A stretch of DNA of 64,000 bases, taken from contig OZ025260.1 of NCBI GenBank assembly GCA_964019135.1, positions 34,714,254 through 34,778,253 of the forward strand, in the 5' to 3' direction. Under the pieces are notes generated by a model. That model was not told where the DNA came from. It worked only from the letters and a program-made list of their open reading frames with translations, and searched no databases. The position numbers were made by a program, and so were the translations under genes. Source of the DNA: Arenicola marina (Eukaryota; Annelida; Polychaeta; Arenicolidae). Shown here one piece after another: positions 19,001 to 32,795 of the stretch (within the stretch, counting starts at the first letter, position 1; every line of letters begins with the position of its first letter).

Positions 19001-21909
19001 GCGAATGAGACCCGTGTCCTGTGGTGCCTATATGTTGGCGAATGAGACCCGTGTCCTGTGGTGCCTACAGGTTGGCGAATGAGACCCGTGTCCTGTGGTG
19101 CCTATAGGTTGGCGAATGAGACCCGGGTCATGTGGTGCCTATAGGTTGGCGAATGAGACCCGTGTCCTGTGGTGCCTATAGGTTGGCGAATGAGACCCGT
19201 GTCCTGTGGTGCCTACAGGTTGGCGAATGAGACCCGTGTCCTGTGGTGCCTATAGGTTGGCGAATGAGACCCGTGTCCTGTGGTGCCTATAGGTTGGCGA
19301 ATGAGACCCGTGTCCTGTGGTGCCTATAGGTTGGCGAATGAGACCCGGGTCCTGTGGTGCCTATAGGTTGGCGAATGAGACCCGGGTCCTGTGGTGCCTA
19401 TAGGTTGGAGAATGAGACCCGGGTCATGTGGTGCCTATAGTTTGGCGAATGAGACCCGGGTCCTGTGGTGCCTATAGGTTGGCGAATGAGACCCGTGTCC
19501 TGTGGTGCCTATAGTTTGGCGAATGAGACCCGGGTCCTGTGGTGCCTATAGGTTGGCGAATGAGACCCGTGTCCTGTGGTGCCTATAGGTTGGCGAATGA
19601 GACCCGTGTCCTGTGGTGCCTATAGTTTGGCGAATGAGACCCGGGTCCTGTGGTGCCTATAGGTTGGCGAATGAGACCCGTGTCCTGTGGTGCCTATAGG
19701 TTGGCGAATGAGACCCGGGTCCTGTGGTGCCTATAGGTTGGCGAATGAGACCCGTGTCCTGTGGTGCCTATAGGTTGACGAATGAGACCCGTGTCCTGTG
19801 GTGCCTACAGGTTGGCGAATGAGACCCGTGTCCTGTTGTGCCTATAGGTTGGCGAATGAGACCCGTGTCCTGTGGTGCCTATAGGTTGGCGAATGAGACC
19901 CGTGTCCTGTGGTGCCTACTGGCTGGTGAATGAGACCCGTGTCCTGTGGTGCCTATAGGTTGGCGAATGAGACCCGTGTCCTGTGGTGCCTATAGGCTGG
20001 CGAATGAGACCCGGGTCCTGTGGTGCCTATAGGTTGGAGAATGAGACCCGTGTCCTGTGGTGCCTATAGGTTGGCGAATGAGACCCGTGTCTTGTGGTGC
20101 CTACAGGTTGGAATGGAATGGAATGTTGGTGTTTTAGGCCACTTTTGTGCACATACAGGCTAAATTGGGCCAAGGAACCTCCCGAGACGATGAAGGATGA
20201 AGGAATGAAACATGCCCCAGATTAGGTGCCCGAGCCCGGATTCGAACCCAGGACCTATTGATCTGCGGTCTAGTGCGCTAACCACTACACCAGGGAGGCC
20301 CCCTCCTACAGGTTGGCGAATGAGACCCGTGTCCTGTGGTGCCTATAGGTTGGCGAATGAGACCCGTGTCCTGTGGTGCCTATAGGTTGACGAATGAGAC
20401 CCGTGTCCTGTGGTGCCTATAGGTTGGCGAATGAGACCCGGGTCCTGTGGTGCCTATAGGTTGGCGAATGAGACCCGTGTCCTGTGGTGCCTATAGGTTG
20501 GCGAATGAGACCCGTGTCCTGTGGTGCCTATAGGTTGACGAATGAGACCCGTGTCCTGTGGTGCCTACAGGTTGGCGAATGAGACCCGTGTCCTGTTGTG
20601 CCTATAGGTTGGCGAATGAGACCCGGGTCCTGTGGTGCCTATAGGTTGGCGAATGAGACCCGTGTCCTGTGGTGCCTATATGTTGGCGAATGAGACCCGT
20701 GTCCTGTGGTGCCTACAGGTTGGCGAATGAGACCCGTGTCCTGTGGTGCCTATAGGTTGGCGAATGAGACCCGGGTCATGTGGTGCCTATAGGTTGGCGA
20801 ATGAGACCCGTGTCCTGTGGTGCCTATAGGTTGGCGAATGAGACCCGTGTCCTGTGGTGCCTACAGGTTGGCGAATGAGACCCGTGTCCTGTGGTGCCTA
20901 TAGGTTGGCGAATGAGACCCGTGTCCTGTGGTGCCTATAGGTTGGCGAATGAGACCCGTGTCCTGTGGTGCCTATAGGTTGGCGAATGAGACCCGGGTCC
21001 TGTGGTGCCTATAGGTTGGAGAATGAGACCCGGGTCATGTGGTGCCTATAGTTTGGCGAATGAGACCCGGGTCCTGTGGTGCCTATAGGTTGGCGAATGA
21101 GACCCGTGTCCTGTGGTGCCTATAGTTTGGCGAATGAGACCCGGGTCCTGTGGTGCCTATAGGTTGGCGAATGAGACCCGTGTCCTGTGGTGCCTATAGG
21201 TTGGCGAATGAGACCCGTGTCCTGTGGTGCCTATAGTTTGGCGAATGAGACCCGGGTCCTGTGGTGCCTATAGGTTGGCGAATGAGACCCGTGTCCTGTG
21301 GTGCCTATAGGTTGGCGAATGAGACCCGTGTCCTGTGGTGCCTATAGGTTGGCGAATGAGACCCGTGTCCTGTGGTGCCTATAGGTTGGCGAATGAGACC
21401 CGTGTCCTGTGGTGCCTATAGGTTGGCGAATGAGACCCGTGTCCTGTGGTGCCTATAGGTTGGCGAATGAGACCCGTGTCCTGTGGTGCCTATAGGTTGG
21501 CGAATGAGACCCGTGTCCTGTGGTGCCTATAGGTTGGCGAATGAGACCCGTGTCCTGTGGTGCCTACTGGCTGGTGAATGAGACCCGTGTCCTGTGGTGC
21601 CTATAGGTTGGCGAATGAGACCCGGGTCCTGTGGTGCCTATAGTTTGGCAAATGAGACCCGTGTCCTGTGGTGCTTATAGGTTGGCGAATGAGACCCGTG
21701 TCCTGTGGTGCCTATAGGTTGGCGAATGAGACCCGTGTCCTGTGGTGCCTATAGGTTGGCGAATGAGACCCGTGTCCTGTGGTGCCTATAGGTTTGCGAA
21801 TGAGACCCGTGTCCTGTGGTGCCTATAGGTTGGCGAATGAGACCCGTGTCCTGTGGTGCCTATAGGTTGACGAATGAGACCTGTGTCATGTGGTGCCTAT
21901 AGGTTGGCG
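13081..21909. repeat. Giant minisatellite, 37-bp unit, about 233 copies
   Basis: The unit begins GGTTGGCGAATGAGACCCGT and ends GTCCTGTGGTGCCTATA, with only a few recurring variants (GGGTCATG, CTACTGGCTGGTG, AGTTTGGCAAATGAGACCAG). Distinct variants recur at exact multiples of 37: CTACTGGCTGG at 14738, 15663, 16551 and 17698 (25, 24 and 31 units apart), showing block duplication. One SINE interrupts it. The tract lies upstream of gene A e1, probably in gene A's first intron or in intergenic DNA. Confidence 0.97.
20112..20304 (-). mobile_element. tRNA-derived SINE with 12-bp target-site duplication
   Basis: On the minus strand it begins with a tRNA-like head: A box TGGTGTAGTGG (20282-20292) and B box GGTTCGAATCC (20238-20248). 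An unrelated body follows with a GGAATGGAATGGAATG tail. CCTACAGGTTGG flanks it at 20100-20111 and 20305-20316 as a perfect direct repeat of the target satellite. Related fragments lie at 31716-31805, 38345-38510 and 49336-49445. Confidence 0.92.
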
Positions 21910-23368
21910 GTATGTTCAGGACCCTTTAACCAAATCTGGCCATATCGCGCAAATGACAGTTTAAGGCCAGGGCCGTAAACCTGTTTATGACGACGACTGG
22001 GGGAGCGTGTCATAACGGTGCCGTGTATACATGGTATCATAAGGCAGCCGTGTATGCTATGATAATTGTTGGGAGACTGAGCTTATTTGTGTTATCGGCA
22101 TTTAGGTGCGTAACTCCGCATCCGGTTTCCTTACTTGGCTAATCTAATCAGGAGCGAGAAAACGGACGCGGAGTGGGCCAGATCCAGATGCTCCGGTAGC
22201 CATTTTGTGACGCAGATCGAAAGAAAAAGGTTTGACGAATTTCAGTCTTAACTGTGAGATTCAGTCCGAAAAAGCGGTATACAGTCGCTCGAACGTGTTT
22301 CATGGCGTCTTGTGCGTTTTTTGGTCACTCTTTTGTTCGGCGTGCGAGCGACTACGCTCGCCTACGAGCTCGTCACTCGGACTCTTACGGCATTTTGATT
22401 ATGGTCGTCATTTAGCCTTATGCGCCATCGTTTACCTCACAGCACCACATGTACAAGACTCACAGACAATTCCACCGATGTTGCAGAAATGTATTGGCAT
22501 GTGCTTACATGTATAGTGGAAGTAACCCCTCCTCAACTATGACACCCCGACCTTGTGCCCCATTGGGTGATCAGGGCTCACACTTAGGTGGAATGAAATG
22601 TCAGCGCCCGCCAAAAGCCCACTTATCGGCGTTTCTAACTTTGAATAATTTGTTTCATGCAGGTCCTTTTTCATAATTTTGTCTTTTGTGGAAAATTATC
22701 CTTAGAATTTAGTACTTGAATTGTATTAATGCCGACTCACTGGCGTTGATTAAACCAACATATACTTGTCACCAACATGCTCCAAGTCCTCACTTCTTGT
22801 AAACACGGAAAACGCACTATAGACTATCACTGTTTGGATGGGGTGATACTTTATAGGGATATCAGACTAGGTTGTTTTACAAGGTGTTACAAGGCCTTTT
22901 GTATATCTTACAAAAATGTTGAAGGTGTCATCAACGATCGAGGTTAGACGTTCATATATCAAATGCTGCCAGAGCCGGGCGCCTTCAAGCTCTGTCGACC
23001 TTCCGTGACGACCAGAGAGGCACACATATCATCACGGTTCACATGAGGCCACGGGCCAGGGGGGGACAAGGTCAGTGTAGCGCAAGGTCAGTGTAGCGCA
23101 AGGTCCCCACAGACTGGTTGGGTTATCATGATCATTGGTCCATAGTACTCTTTGCTTTGACAAAAAAAGTACGTCATAAGGGTAGGTATACCAGCCACCG
23201 TCTCGATCTCTAGCTTGATACCATCTCTCGGCTACAGGACGGGAACGGAACGGTTTAATACACACTGGAGCACGTCGGGCAAAGGTCAAGGTTGTGAAAT
23301 CTTCCCCCTTCTCACGCCCCATCCACATTGTGTAATCTAGTAATCTGTTTCTTTTGGATTCAAATTGG
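21910..23368. other. Non-repetitive intergenic or intronic DNA, no gene recognised
   Basis: Contains short ORFs only. About 21905-21973 resembles 29780-29835 (shared GGTATGTTCAG, AACCAA and AAGGCCAGG in order), so part may be another dispersed repeat. Confidence 0.5.
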
Positions 23369-23755
23369 TTAAAGCAATATATATTCCGTATTTTTTTGTA
23401 TTACCAACCTCTTCCCCATGTCAAATAAGTACATTCTGTCTTGAATTTCAATCCTGAAAGCCTGTGGGCTATCCGGAGAGAAGCAATTTGGTCACCGGAG
23501 CAGAAGTTGGTGGCCGGCTTTATATTCCTGCGAGCCTGTTCGCTGCTCGGTATTTTGTGTGTGATGTCGACCGCGTCTTGCTATCACGTCCGCGCGATAA
23601 AAATTATCCGCGCAGTTCTATGTTGAAATGTTTGTTTTACAGACTCAAAGAGATAAAAGAGATAAAACCTATGCATCATACTTTTTGAGATAATTTTAGT
23701 CTTGATTCTAAAATGTAAAAAATCTAAGATGGCGGATGTAAGTATATTGCTTTAA
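23369..23755. mobile_element. MITE-like element with TTAA target sites, copy 1
   Basis: Ends are TTAAAGCAATATATA and TATATTGCTTTAA, an inverted repeat inside TTAA. There is no coding capacity. A shorter inverted copy lies at 52729-52984 and a right-half fragment at about 32833-32893. TTAA duplications are typical of piggyBac-type transposition; that family assignment is inference. Confidence 0.82.
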
Positions 23756-24181
23756 GGGATTAGAGCGCGGGCGCCCACATTTCGCCCATCCCAACCATTT
23801 CTTTGACCCTACCGCAAAATATGGGACACGATTTTTTTCAGCTGTTTGGTCACGCCTTCATTCTCAACCAACCCGCTCACAGTCACAAATGCAAATTAGG
23901 TACTCAGGGGATGTTTTGAAGGCCATCATTCACTCTCCGGTCCTCTGGTCCGACACCTTAGCCACTTGGTGGCGCTCGTAGCACGCGTCCCTGCGTTGAC
24001 CTATATTCGAGCCACGTACCCTGATATTTAGTAGGAAAACAAAACGAACAAGCCACACTCGTCGCTTTTGTGTCAGCTCTGGGTTGAATATCATGTGAAT
24101 ATAGGGTTTATATACATATGGTTTAATATATCTTCGATACATCTGGGTCCCAGATGTCAATACTGTTCATATAAATTTGGG
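23756..24181. other. Unassigned sequence between MITE and 34-bp array
   Basis: No gene or strong motif seen. The last 100 bases contain degenerate words of the following array (GATACATCTGGGTC). Confidence 0.5.
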
Positions 24182-27100
24182 TTAGAGGTTTAATAGATCG
24201 GGACAATGATCAATATAGGGTCGACAGATCTGGGTCAATAGGATATATAGAGGGTCGATACATCCGGGTCAATAAGATATATGGAGGGTCAATAGATCCG
24301 GGTCAATAAGATATATAGAGGGTCGATACATCCGGGTCAATAGGATATATAGAGGGTCGATACACCTGGGTCAATAGGATATATAGAGGGTCATTACATC
24401 CGGGTCAATAGGATATATAGAGGGTCGATACATCCGGGTCAATAGGATATATAGAGGGTCAATAGATCTGGGTCAATAGGATATATAGAGGGTCATTACA
24501 TCCGGGTCAATAGGATATATAGAGGGTCGATACACCCGGGTCAATAGGATATATAGAGGGTCGATACATCTGGGTTAATAGGATATATAGAGGGTCAATA
24601 GATCTGGGCCAATATGATATATAGAGGGTCATTACATCCGTGTCAATAGGATATATAGAGGGTCGATACATTTGGGTCAATACGATATATAGAGAGTCGA
24701 TACATTTAGGTCAATACGATACATAGAGGGTCGATACATCCGGGTCAATAGGATAGATAGAGTGCCAATACATTCGGGTCAATAGGATATATAGAGGGTC
24801 GATACATCTGGGTTAATAAGATATATAGAGGGTCGATACATCCGGGTCAATAGGATATATAGAGGGTCGATACATCCGGGTCAATAGGATATATAGAGGG
24901 TCGATACATCCGGGTCAATAGGATATATAGAGGGTCGATACATCCGGGTCAATAAGATATATAGAGGGTCATTACATCCGGGCCAATAGGATATATAGAG
25001 GGTCATTACATCCGGGTCAATAGGATATATAGATGGTCGATACATCCGGGTCAATAGGATATATAGAGGGTTATTACATCCGGGCCAATAGGATATATAG
25101 AGGGTCATTACATCCGGGTCAATAGGATATATAGAGGGTCGATACATCCGGGTCAATAGGATATATATAGGGTCGATACATCTGGGCTAATAGGATATAT
25201 AGAGGGTCAATAGATCTGGGCCAATAGGATATATAGAGGGTCATTACATCCGGGTCAATAGGATATATATAGGGTCGATACATCCGGGTCAATAGGATAT
25301 ATAGAGGGTCGATACATCTGGGTCAATAGGATATATAGAGGGTCAATAGATCTGGGTCAATAGGATATATAGAGGGTCATTACATCGGGGTCAATAGGAT
25401 ATATAGAGGGTCGATACATCTGGGTTAATAGGATATATAGAGGGTCAATAGATCTGGGCCAATATGATATATAGAGGGTCATTACATGCGTGTCAATAGG
25501 ATATATAGAGGGTCGATACATTTGGGTCAATACGATATATAGAGGGTCGATACATCCGGGTCAATAGGATATATAGAGTGCCAATACATCCGGGTCAATA
25601 GGATATATAGAGGGTCGATACATCCGGGTCAATAGGACATATGGAAGACCGATACATCCGGGTCAATACGATATATAGAGGGTCGATACATCTGGGTCAA
25701 TAGGATATATAGAGGGTCGATACATCCGGGTCAATAGGATATATAGAGGGTCGATACATCCGGGTCAATAGGATATATAGAGTGTCAATACATCCGGGTC
25801 AATAGGATATATAGAGGGTCGATACATCCGGGTCAATAGGATATATAGAGGGTCGATACATCCGGGTCAATAGGATATATAGAGGGTCAATAGATCTGGG
25901 TCATATAGGATATATAGAGGGTCGATACATCCGGGTCAATAAGATATATAGAGGGGCAATAGATCCGGGTCAATAGGATATATAGAGGGTCTATACATCC
26001 GGGTCAATAGGATATATAGAGGGTCGATACATCCGGGTCAATAGGATATATAGAGGGTCGATACATCCGGGTCAATAGGATATATAGAGGGTCGATACAT
26101 CCGGGTCAATAAGATATATAGAGGGTCATTACATCCGGGCCAATAGGATATATAGAGGGTCATTACATCCGGGTCAATAGGATATATAGAGGGTCGATAC
26201 ATCCGGGTCAATAGGATATATAGAGGGTCGATACATCCGGGTCAATAAGATATATAGAGGGTTATTACATCCGGGCCAATAGGATATATAGAGGGTCATT
26301 ACATCCGGGTCAATAGGATATATAGAGGGTCGATACATCCGGGTCAATAGGATATATATAGGGTCGATACATCTGGGTTAATAGGATATATAGAGGGTCA
26401 ATAGATCTGGGCCAATAGGATATATAGAGGGTCATTACATCCGGGTCAATAGGATATATATAGGGTCGATACATCCGGGTCAATAGGATATATAGAGGGT
26501 CGATACATCTGGGTCAATAGGATATATAGAGGGTCAATAGATCTGGGTCAATAGGATATATAGAGGGTCATTACATCGGGGTCAATAGGATATATAGAGG
26601 GTCGATACATCTGGGTTAATAGGATATATAGAGGGTCAATAGATCTGGGCCAATATGATATATAGAGGGTCATTACATGCGTGTCAATAGGATATATAGA
26701 GGGTCGATACATTTGGGTCAATACGATATATAGAGGGTCGATACATCCGGGTCAATAGGATATATAGAGTGCCAATACATCCGGGTCAATAGGATATATA
26801 GAGGGTCGATACATCCGGGTCAATAGGACATATAGAGGGCCGATACATCCGGGTCAATACGATATATAGAGGGTCGATACATCTGGGTCAATAGGATATA
26901 TAGAGGGTCGATACATCCGGGTCAATAGGATATATAGAGGGTCGATACATCCGGGTCAATAGGATATATAGAGTGTCAATACATCCGGGTCAATAGGATA
27001 TATAGAGGGTCGATACATCCGGGTCAATAGGATATATAGAGGGTCGATACATCCGGGTCAATAGGATATATAGAGGGTCAATAGATCTGGGTCATATAGG

Positions 27101-29306
27101 ATATATAGAGGGTCGATACATCCGGGTCAATAAGATATATAGAGGGGCAATAGATCCGGGTCAATAGGATATATAGAGGGTCTATACATCCGGGTCAATA
27201 GGATATAAAGAGGGTCGATACATCCGGGTCAATAGGATATATAGAGGGTCGATACATCCGGGTCAATAGGATATATAGAGGGTCAATAGATCTGGGTCAA
27301 TAGGATATATAGAGGGTCGATACATCCGGGTCAATAGGATATATAGAAGGTCGACACATCCAGGTCAATAAGATATATAGAGGGTCAATAGATCCGGGTC
27401 AATAGGATGTATAGAGGGTCGATACATCCGGGTCAATAGGATATATAGAGAGTCAATACATCCGGGTCAATAGGATATATAGAGGGTCTATACATCCGGG
27501 TCATGAGGATATATAGAGGGTCGATACATCCGGGTCGATAGGATATATAGAGGGTCGATACATCCGGGTCAATAGGATATATAGAGGGTCGATACATCCG
27601 GGTCAATAGGATATATAGAGGGTCAATAGATCTGGGTCAATAGGATATATAGAGGGTCGATACATCCGGGTCAATAGGATATATAGAAGGTCGATACATC
27701 CGGGTCATGAGGATATATAGAGGGTCGATACATCCGGGTCGATAGGATATTTAGAGGGTCGATACATCCGGGTCAATAGGATATATAGAGGGTCGATACA
27801 TCCGGGTCAATAGGATATATAGAGGGTCGATACATCCGGGTCAATAGGATATATAGAGGGTCAATAGATCTGGGTCAATAGGATATATAGAGGGTCGATA
27901 CATCCGGGTCAATAGGATATATAGAGGGTCGATACGTCCGGGTCAATAAGATATATAGAAGGTCGATACATCCGGGTCAATAGGATATATAGAGGGTCGA
28001 TACGTCCGGGTCAATAAGATATATAGAGGGTCAATAGATCCGGGTCAATAGATGTATAGAGGGTCGATACATCAGGGTCAATAGGATATATAGAGAGTCA
28101 ATACATCCGGGTCAATAGGATATATAGAGGGTCTATACATCCGGGTCAATAGGATATATAGTGGGTCGATACATCCGGGTCAATAGGATATATAGAGGGT
28201 CGATACATCCGGGTCAATAGGATATATAGAGGGTCGATACATCCGGGTCAATAGGATATATAGAGGGTCGATAGATCTGGGTCAATAGGATATATAGGGG
28301 GTCGATACATCCGGGTCAATAGGATATATAGAAGGTCGATACATCCGGGTCAATAAGATATATAGAAGGTCGATACATCCGGGTCAATAGGATATATAGA
28401 GGGTCGATACATCCGGGTCAATAAGATATATAGAGGGTCAATAGATCCGGGTCAATAGGATATATAGAGGGTCGATACATCCGGGTCAATAAGATATCTA
28501 GAGGGTCAATAGATCCGGGTCAATAGGATATATAGAGGGTCAATAGATCCGGGTCAATAGGATGTATAGAAGGTCGATACATCCGGGTCAGTAGGATGTA
28601 TAGAGGGTCGATACATCCGGGTCAATAGATGTATAGAGGGTCGATACATCCGGGTCAATAGGACATATAGAGAGTCAATACATCCGGGTCAATAGGATAT
28701 ATAGAGGGTCTATACATCCGGGTCAATAGGATATATAGAGGGTCGATACATCCGGGTCAATAGGATATATAAAGGGTCGATACATCCGGGTCAATAGGAT
28801 ATATAGAGTGTCGATACATCCGGGTCAATAGGATATATAGAGGGTCGATAGATCTGGGTCAATAGGATGTATAGGGGGTCGATACATCCGGGTCAATAGG
28901 ATATATAGAAGGTCGATACATCCGGGTCAATAAGATATATAGAAGGTCGATACGTCCGGGTCAATAGGATATATAGAGGGTCGATGCATCCGGATCAATA
29001 AGATATATAGAGGGTCAATAGATCCGGGTCAATAGGATATATAGAGGGTCGATACATCCGGGTCAATAAGATATATAGAGGGTCAATAGATCCGGGTCAA
29101 TAGGATATATAGAGGGTCAATACATCCGGGTCAATAGGATGTATAGAGGGTCGATACATCCGGGTCAATAGGATGTATAGAGGGTCGATACATCCGGGTC
29201 AATAGGATATATAGAGGGTCGATACATCCGGGTCAATAGGATGTATAGAGGGTCGATACATCCGGGTCAATAGGATGTATAGAGGGTCGATACATCCCGA
29301 TCAATA
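24182..29306. repeat. Giant minisatellite, 34-bp unit, about 150 copies
   Basis: The unit begins GGGTCGATACATCCGGGTCA and ends ATAGGATATATAGA; register checked at 26041 and 26075. Rare variants recur as a block: ATTACATGCGTG at 25481 and 26672, and GGTTATTACATCC at about 25071 and 26262, both 1191 bases apart (35 units plus 1). This shows duplication of a roughly 1.2-kb segment. No coding role is seen. Confidence 0.97.
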
Positions 29307-29838
29307 ACCCTGATACAGACAGTGAATAACTCGTGACTGCGATGTGCTAATGAGCCTTTCCCACACTGTGACCGGTTAGTGATAATACACCGTGGACCTT
29401 GATGGCGTATGCAGACACTCAAGCTCCCTTTTGTCGTTCACACAGGCGTTCAAACAATGCAGTGCAAACTCCCTGTCAAACTCACGAGTCAGGTTTACCG
29501 GGCGAGATCCCGGTCTTATAGCCAATGTGACTTACTTCGCTCGGGGTTTGTAACACACACAATGGTGGGCGTCCCTTCTTAGTGACAGTTTACGCTGCTG
29601 GTAAGGCAACCAATATAGGTAAATACATAACAATTACCTGCTTTTCTTTGCCACCCATGATGGATATTAAATGCTTTCAAACTTCATAGAGAGCAATGCT
29701 TCTTTGTGGTATTCCTGTTCAATAGTAACTTTCTGACTTTGGTTGCTAGAATCCACCTCGGTGGATGTGTGGTCGCCACCGGTATGTTCAGTGGACCATG
29801 TTCAACCAAGTCCCTAACGAGCAGTTTCAAGGCCAGGT
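29307..29838. other. Unassigned spacer
   Basis: No gene recognised. Its last part (about 29780-29835) resembles 21905-21973. Confidence 0.5.
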
Positions 29839-31715
29839 CTATGGCGGGCCATCCTAACATTTATTCCCTAATTCTTGATATCAAGAAATCAATTCTTTGA
29901 AATTGCGCGGGTGTAGGTGGAAACCGCGCGCGTGTGTGTTGAAACTGCGCGAGTGTGTTGGAACTGCGCGAGTGGAGATTGGAAGTACTAGGGGGTCGGC
30001 ACATGTTGTAGATCTATATATAAAACTGGTCCCAGGTGAAACAGCTCACGTGTAACTTTCCCCGTCCGGATAGCGCTGGATGGACAGACATGTGGCCACA
30101 GCGGGGTGCCACGACTTCAAAGCCATATAGTGCCTTTCATCCATTAAGCTCCTGATTGTCACATACAGAACCCCCATTGTCTGCCAGCTCTGTTCCCAGG
30201 CTGGAAAAGGGTGGCATAGTCCGCAGCAGACTAATCAAGATCCACGGGTTCAGTCACCTATTTCCGGACCCTCCTTCTGAATTCAGGATGACCACTCAGC
30301 CTTTTGCCGGCAGCAGCGACGCCTCTCCCCCCTCACTCACCTGCCTCTTGTTTCACACGCAGCGTTTTTGAGAGTTGGTCTTTAGTTCGCTTACAATAGT
30401 TTTCTTTTTGTTTAGTTACTTTAGTTAGTATAGGGAGGTACGGTGTACTTTATGTAATATGTATTGTGTAGCCGGCGTGTAGTAATCGTAATCATGGTAA
30501 TCCTGATTACTTTGCAATGCTCACTCGGTGTCCCCTACCCCTCTCCCTGCACCCCTCCCCCCCCCCCCCGTCCCTGCACTGATCAAATGCCTGTGCTCTG
30601 GCTGTAAAGTCTCCTTCCTATGCCCCCGGTATCATATACGAAAACTCGACACTGCAGTCTTATTGTAGAGAACCCTCCCCCTCTCAACCACCCCAACCTA
30701 CACTTCCGGTTCTTCGTGCCCCACCCTGAGACATCGCAAATTAAGCCGGCTGGGTAATCAGTTGTGTGCCATCTTTTAATCCCATAATTATCTTGTTTGA
30801 ATTTGATAGCTAGGAATAAACCAGAGCAACCTGTATGTAGAAGCTGTGGTGCGATTGTTGTAGATGCTTGTGTTATTGAGCAAGATTAATTGGAATAGGC
30901 GTTGTTATAAAACGAACTCGACTGGATTCAGGAGTGGGGTGCGCCAACCTTTGGTATGGATATCCCCGTGTCATATAGTATTGTAGCTTCCCTTTTTATC
31001 TGCCATTGCACAAAGAGGACATAAGTGTCGCTTACCCACCACACCTCTCTCTCTGGTAGAAAGATTACAATAAATACAGCGTATTTGTATTAGAAAAGTA
31101 TGTTGTGTCTTTCATATTGAAGTTACTAACGTTATTATAAAATATCGAAGAGTTTTCAACCTGAATAGTTGTTGCAACCATTAGTACATGCAATACAACT
31201 TTGCCCCATTGAACGCACAACCATACGATCAGAAATCCATTTTCCCGATTAAGTTGCCCAGACTTCATACAGACTGCTGGTATTTGAATCGCCTGCTTCT
31301 AAACTCATGAAACCTTTCTCGCCATATTTGTAAGGCCCTGCTCTTCCAATGTTTCCTTTGTTTTGAAACAGTTACTTTAAGGTTTCACTGAGGCTGTAAC
31401 TTTATAGTGTTATTTGTGTTGCGTAATTGTGCAATTGTGTAACATTGTGTAATTGAATTGCGCATATGTGATGCCATGTCATTACGTTCGAATAAACGGC
31501 CCAGTTTATGCCAGAGGTATATATTGTCACTACTTATCCCGAAAAGTTCAAGCTGTACAGATACAACTGTAGAGGAAAGCAGTGTTTTATAATGAACATT
31601 AATATGTGCGCGTAAATTCTGTTTCGTGATGGCATATGTGTCTGGTATGGCGTATCTGTATGTATGTATGTATGTGTCAAGGGAAGGTCAGATTTGGTGC
31701 TCTAAGCAATTCGTT

Positions 31716-31805
31716 TGTGCACACCGGGGCTAAACTGTACAACAGAACCTCAAGTTCGTAATATGAATAGATAAAACATGCCCCAGATTAAGTGCCCAAG
31801 TCGGC
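31716..31805 (-). mobile_element. Worn fragment of the tRNA-derived SINE
   Basis: Shares GCACAC..GGGCTAAA and AAACATGCCCCAGATTA with the SINE at 20112-20304. The tRNA-like head is not recognisable. Confidence 0.55.
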
Positions 31806-32072
31806 ATACTAGTTGCACGGGGATGGGGACACTACATACAGTTAGGCTGTATGTGCTGCCCTGCTTTCCTCGCATTTTCTTTTCTTCCCCGGGCCCGCTG
31901 AATTAGGAAGCCTTGTTTAGAACGACTACTGTAGTAAGGTGGTTGTAGTACGGTAATGCCTCCCCCCCCCCCCCCCCACCCGGCACTAATTGCGACAGAA
32001 GTTAGGACAGATGTCGCTGTCACCTACTTAACACATTCCAGACTGCTCTCCAGGCGTCGCTCTGATCCATTC

Positions 32073-32433
32073 AGCACACTCGCGCAATTTCAACACACTC
32101 GCGCAGTTTCAACACACTCGCGCCGTTTCAACACACTCGCGCAGTTTCAACACACTCGCGCAATTTCAACACACTCACGCAGTTTCAATACACTCGCGCA
32201 ATTTCAACACACTCGCGCAGTTTCAACACACTAGCGCCGTTTCAACCTACACGCGCGCAGTTTCAACCTACCCCCCCGTAGTTTCAACCTACACCCGCGC
32301 AGTTTCAACCTACACCCGCGCAGTTCCAACCTACACCCGCGCAGTTTCAACCTACACCCGCGCAGTTTCAACCCACACCCGCGCAGTTCCAACCTACACC
32401 CGCGCAGTTCCAACTTACACCCGCGCAGTTCCA
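32073..32433. repeat. Tandem repeat of GCGCAGTTTCAAC: 19-bp units grading into 21-bp units
   Basis: About eight AACACACTCGCGCAGTTTC units (19 bp) are followed by about eight AACCTACACCCGCGCAGTTT-type units (21 bp). Part of the right inverted arm; the reverse complement occurs three times at 29895-29975. Confidence 0.9.
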
Positions 32434-32540
32434 AGCTGTTGTTTCTGTTCCATATACCTTTTGACAGCTACGGCGCCTCATAGTATGGCCCGCCATACAA
32501 GGGAGTCTTCGTTTTTTCATCAAGGCCGTGTGCACTCATG

Positions 32541-32795
32541 CGAATTCTTGATATCAAGAAGTCAGCTGAATTCTTGATATCAAGATATCAAAAATTGAAT
32601 TGTTGATATCAAGAATTGAATTGTTGATATCAAGAATTAAATTGTTGATATCAAGAATTGATTTCTTGATATCAAGAATTGTATTGTTGATATCAAGAAA
32701 TGACACTCTTTATTCTTCATATCAAGAATTGAATTGTTGATATCAAGAATTGAATTGTTGATATCAAGAATTGATTTCTTGATATCAAGAAATAG
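32541..32795. repeat. Tandem repeat built on the palindrome CTTGATATCAAG, about 21 bp x 11
   Basis: Repeated AATTGTTGATATCAAGAATT-like units each carry the palindrome TTGATATCAA. Right arm of the foldback element; one copy is in the left arm at about 29870-29885. Confidence 0.88.

Noticed and set aside
20225..20304. Functional tRNA gene
   Set aside because: A and B boxes are present but a SINE body and target duplication follow, and it sits in a satellite; it is a SINE head.
13081..21909. CRISPR-like regular repeats
   Set aside because: Units are contiguous with no unique spacers, there are no cas genes and the context is eukaryotic; it is a satellite.
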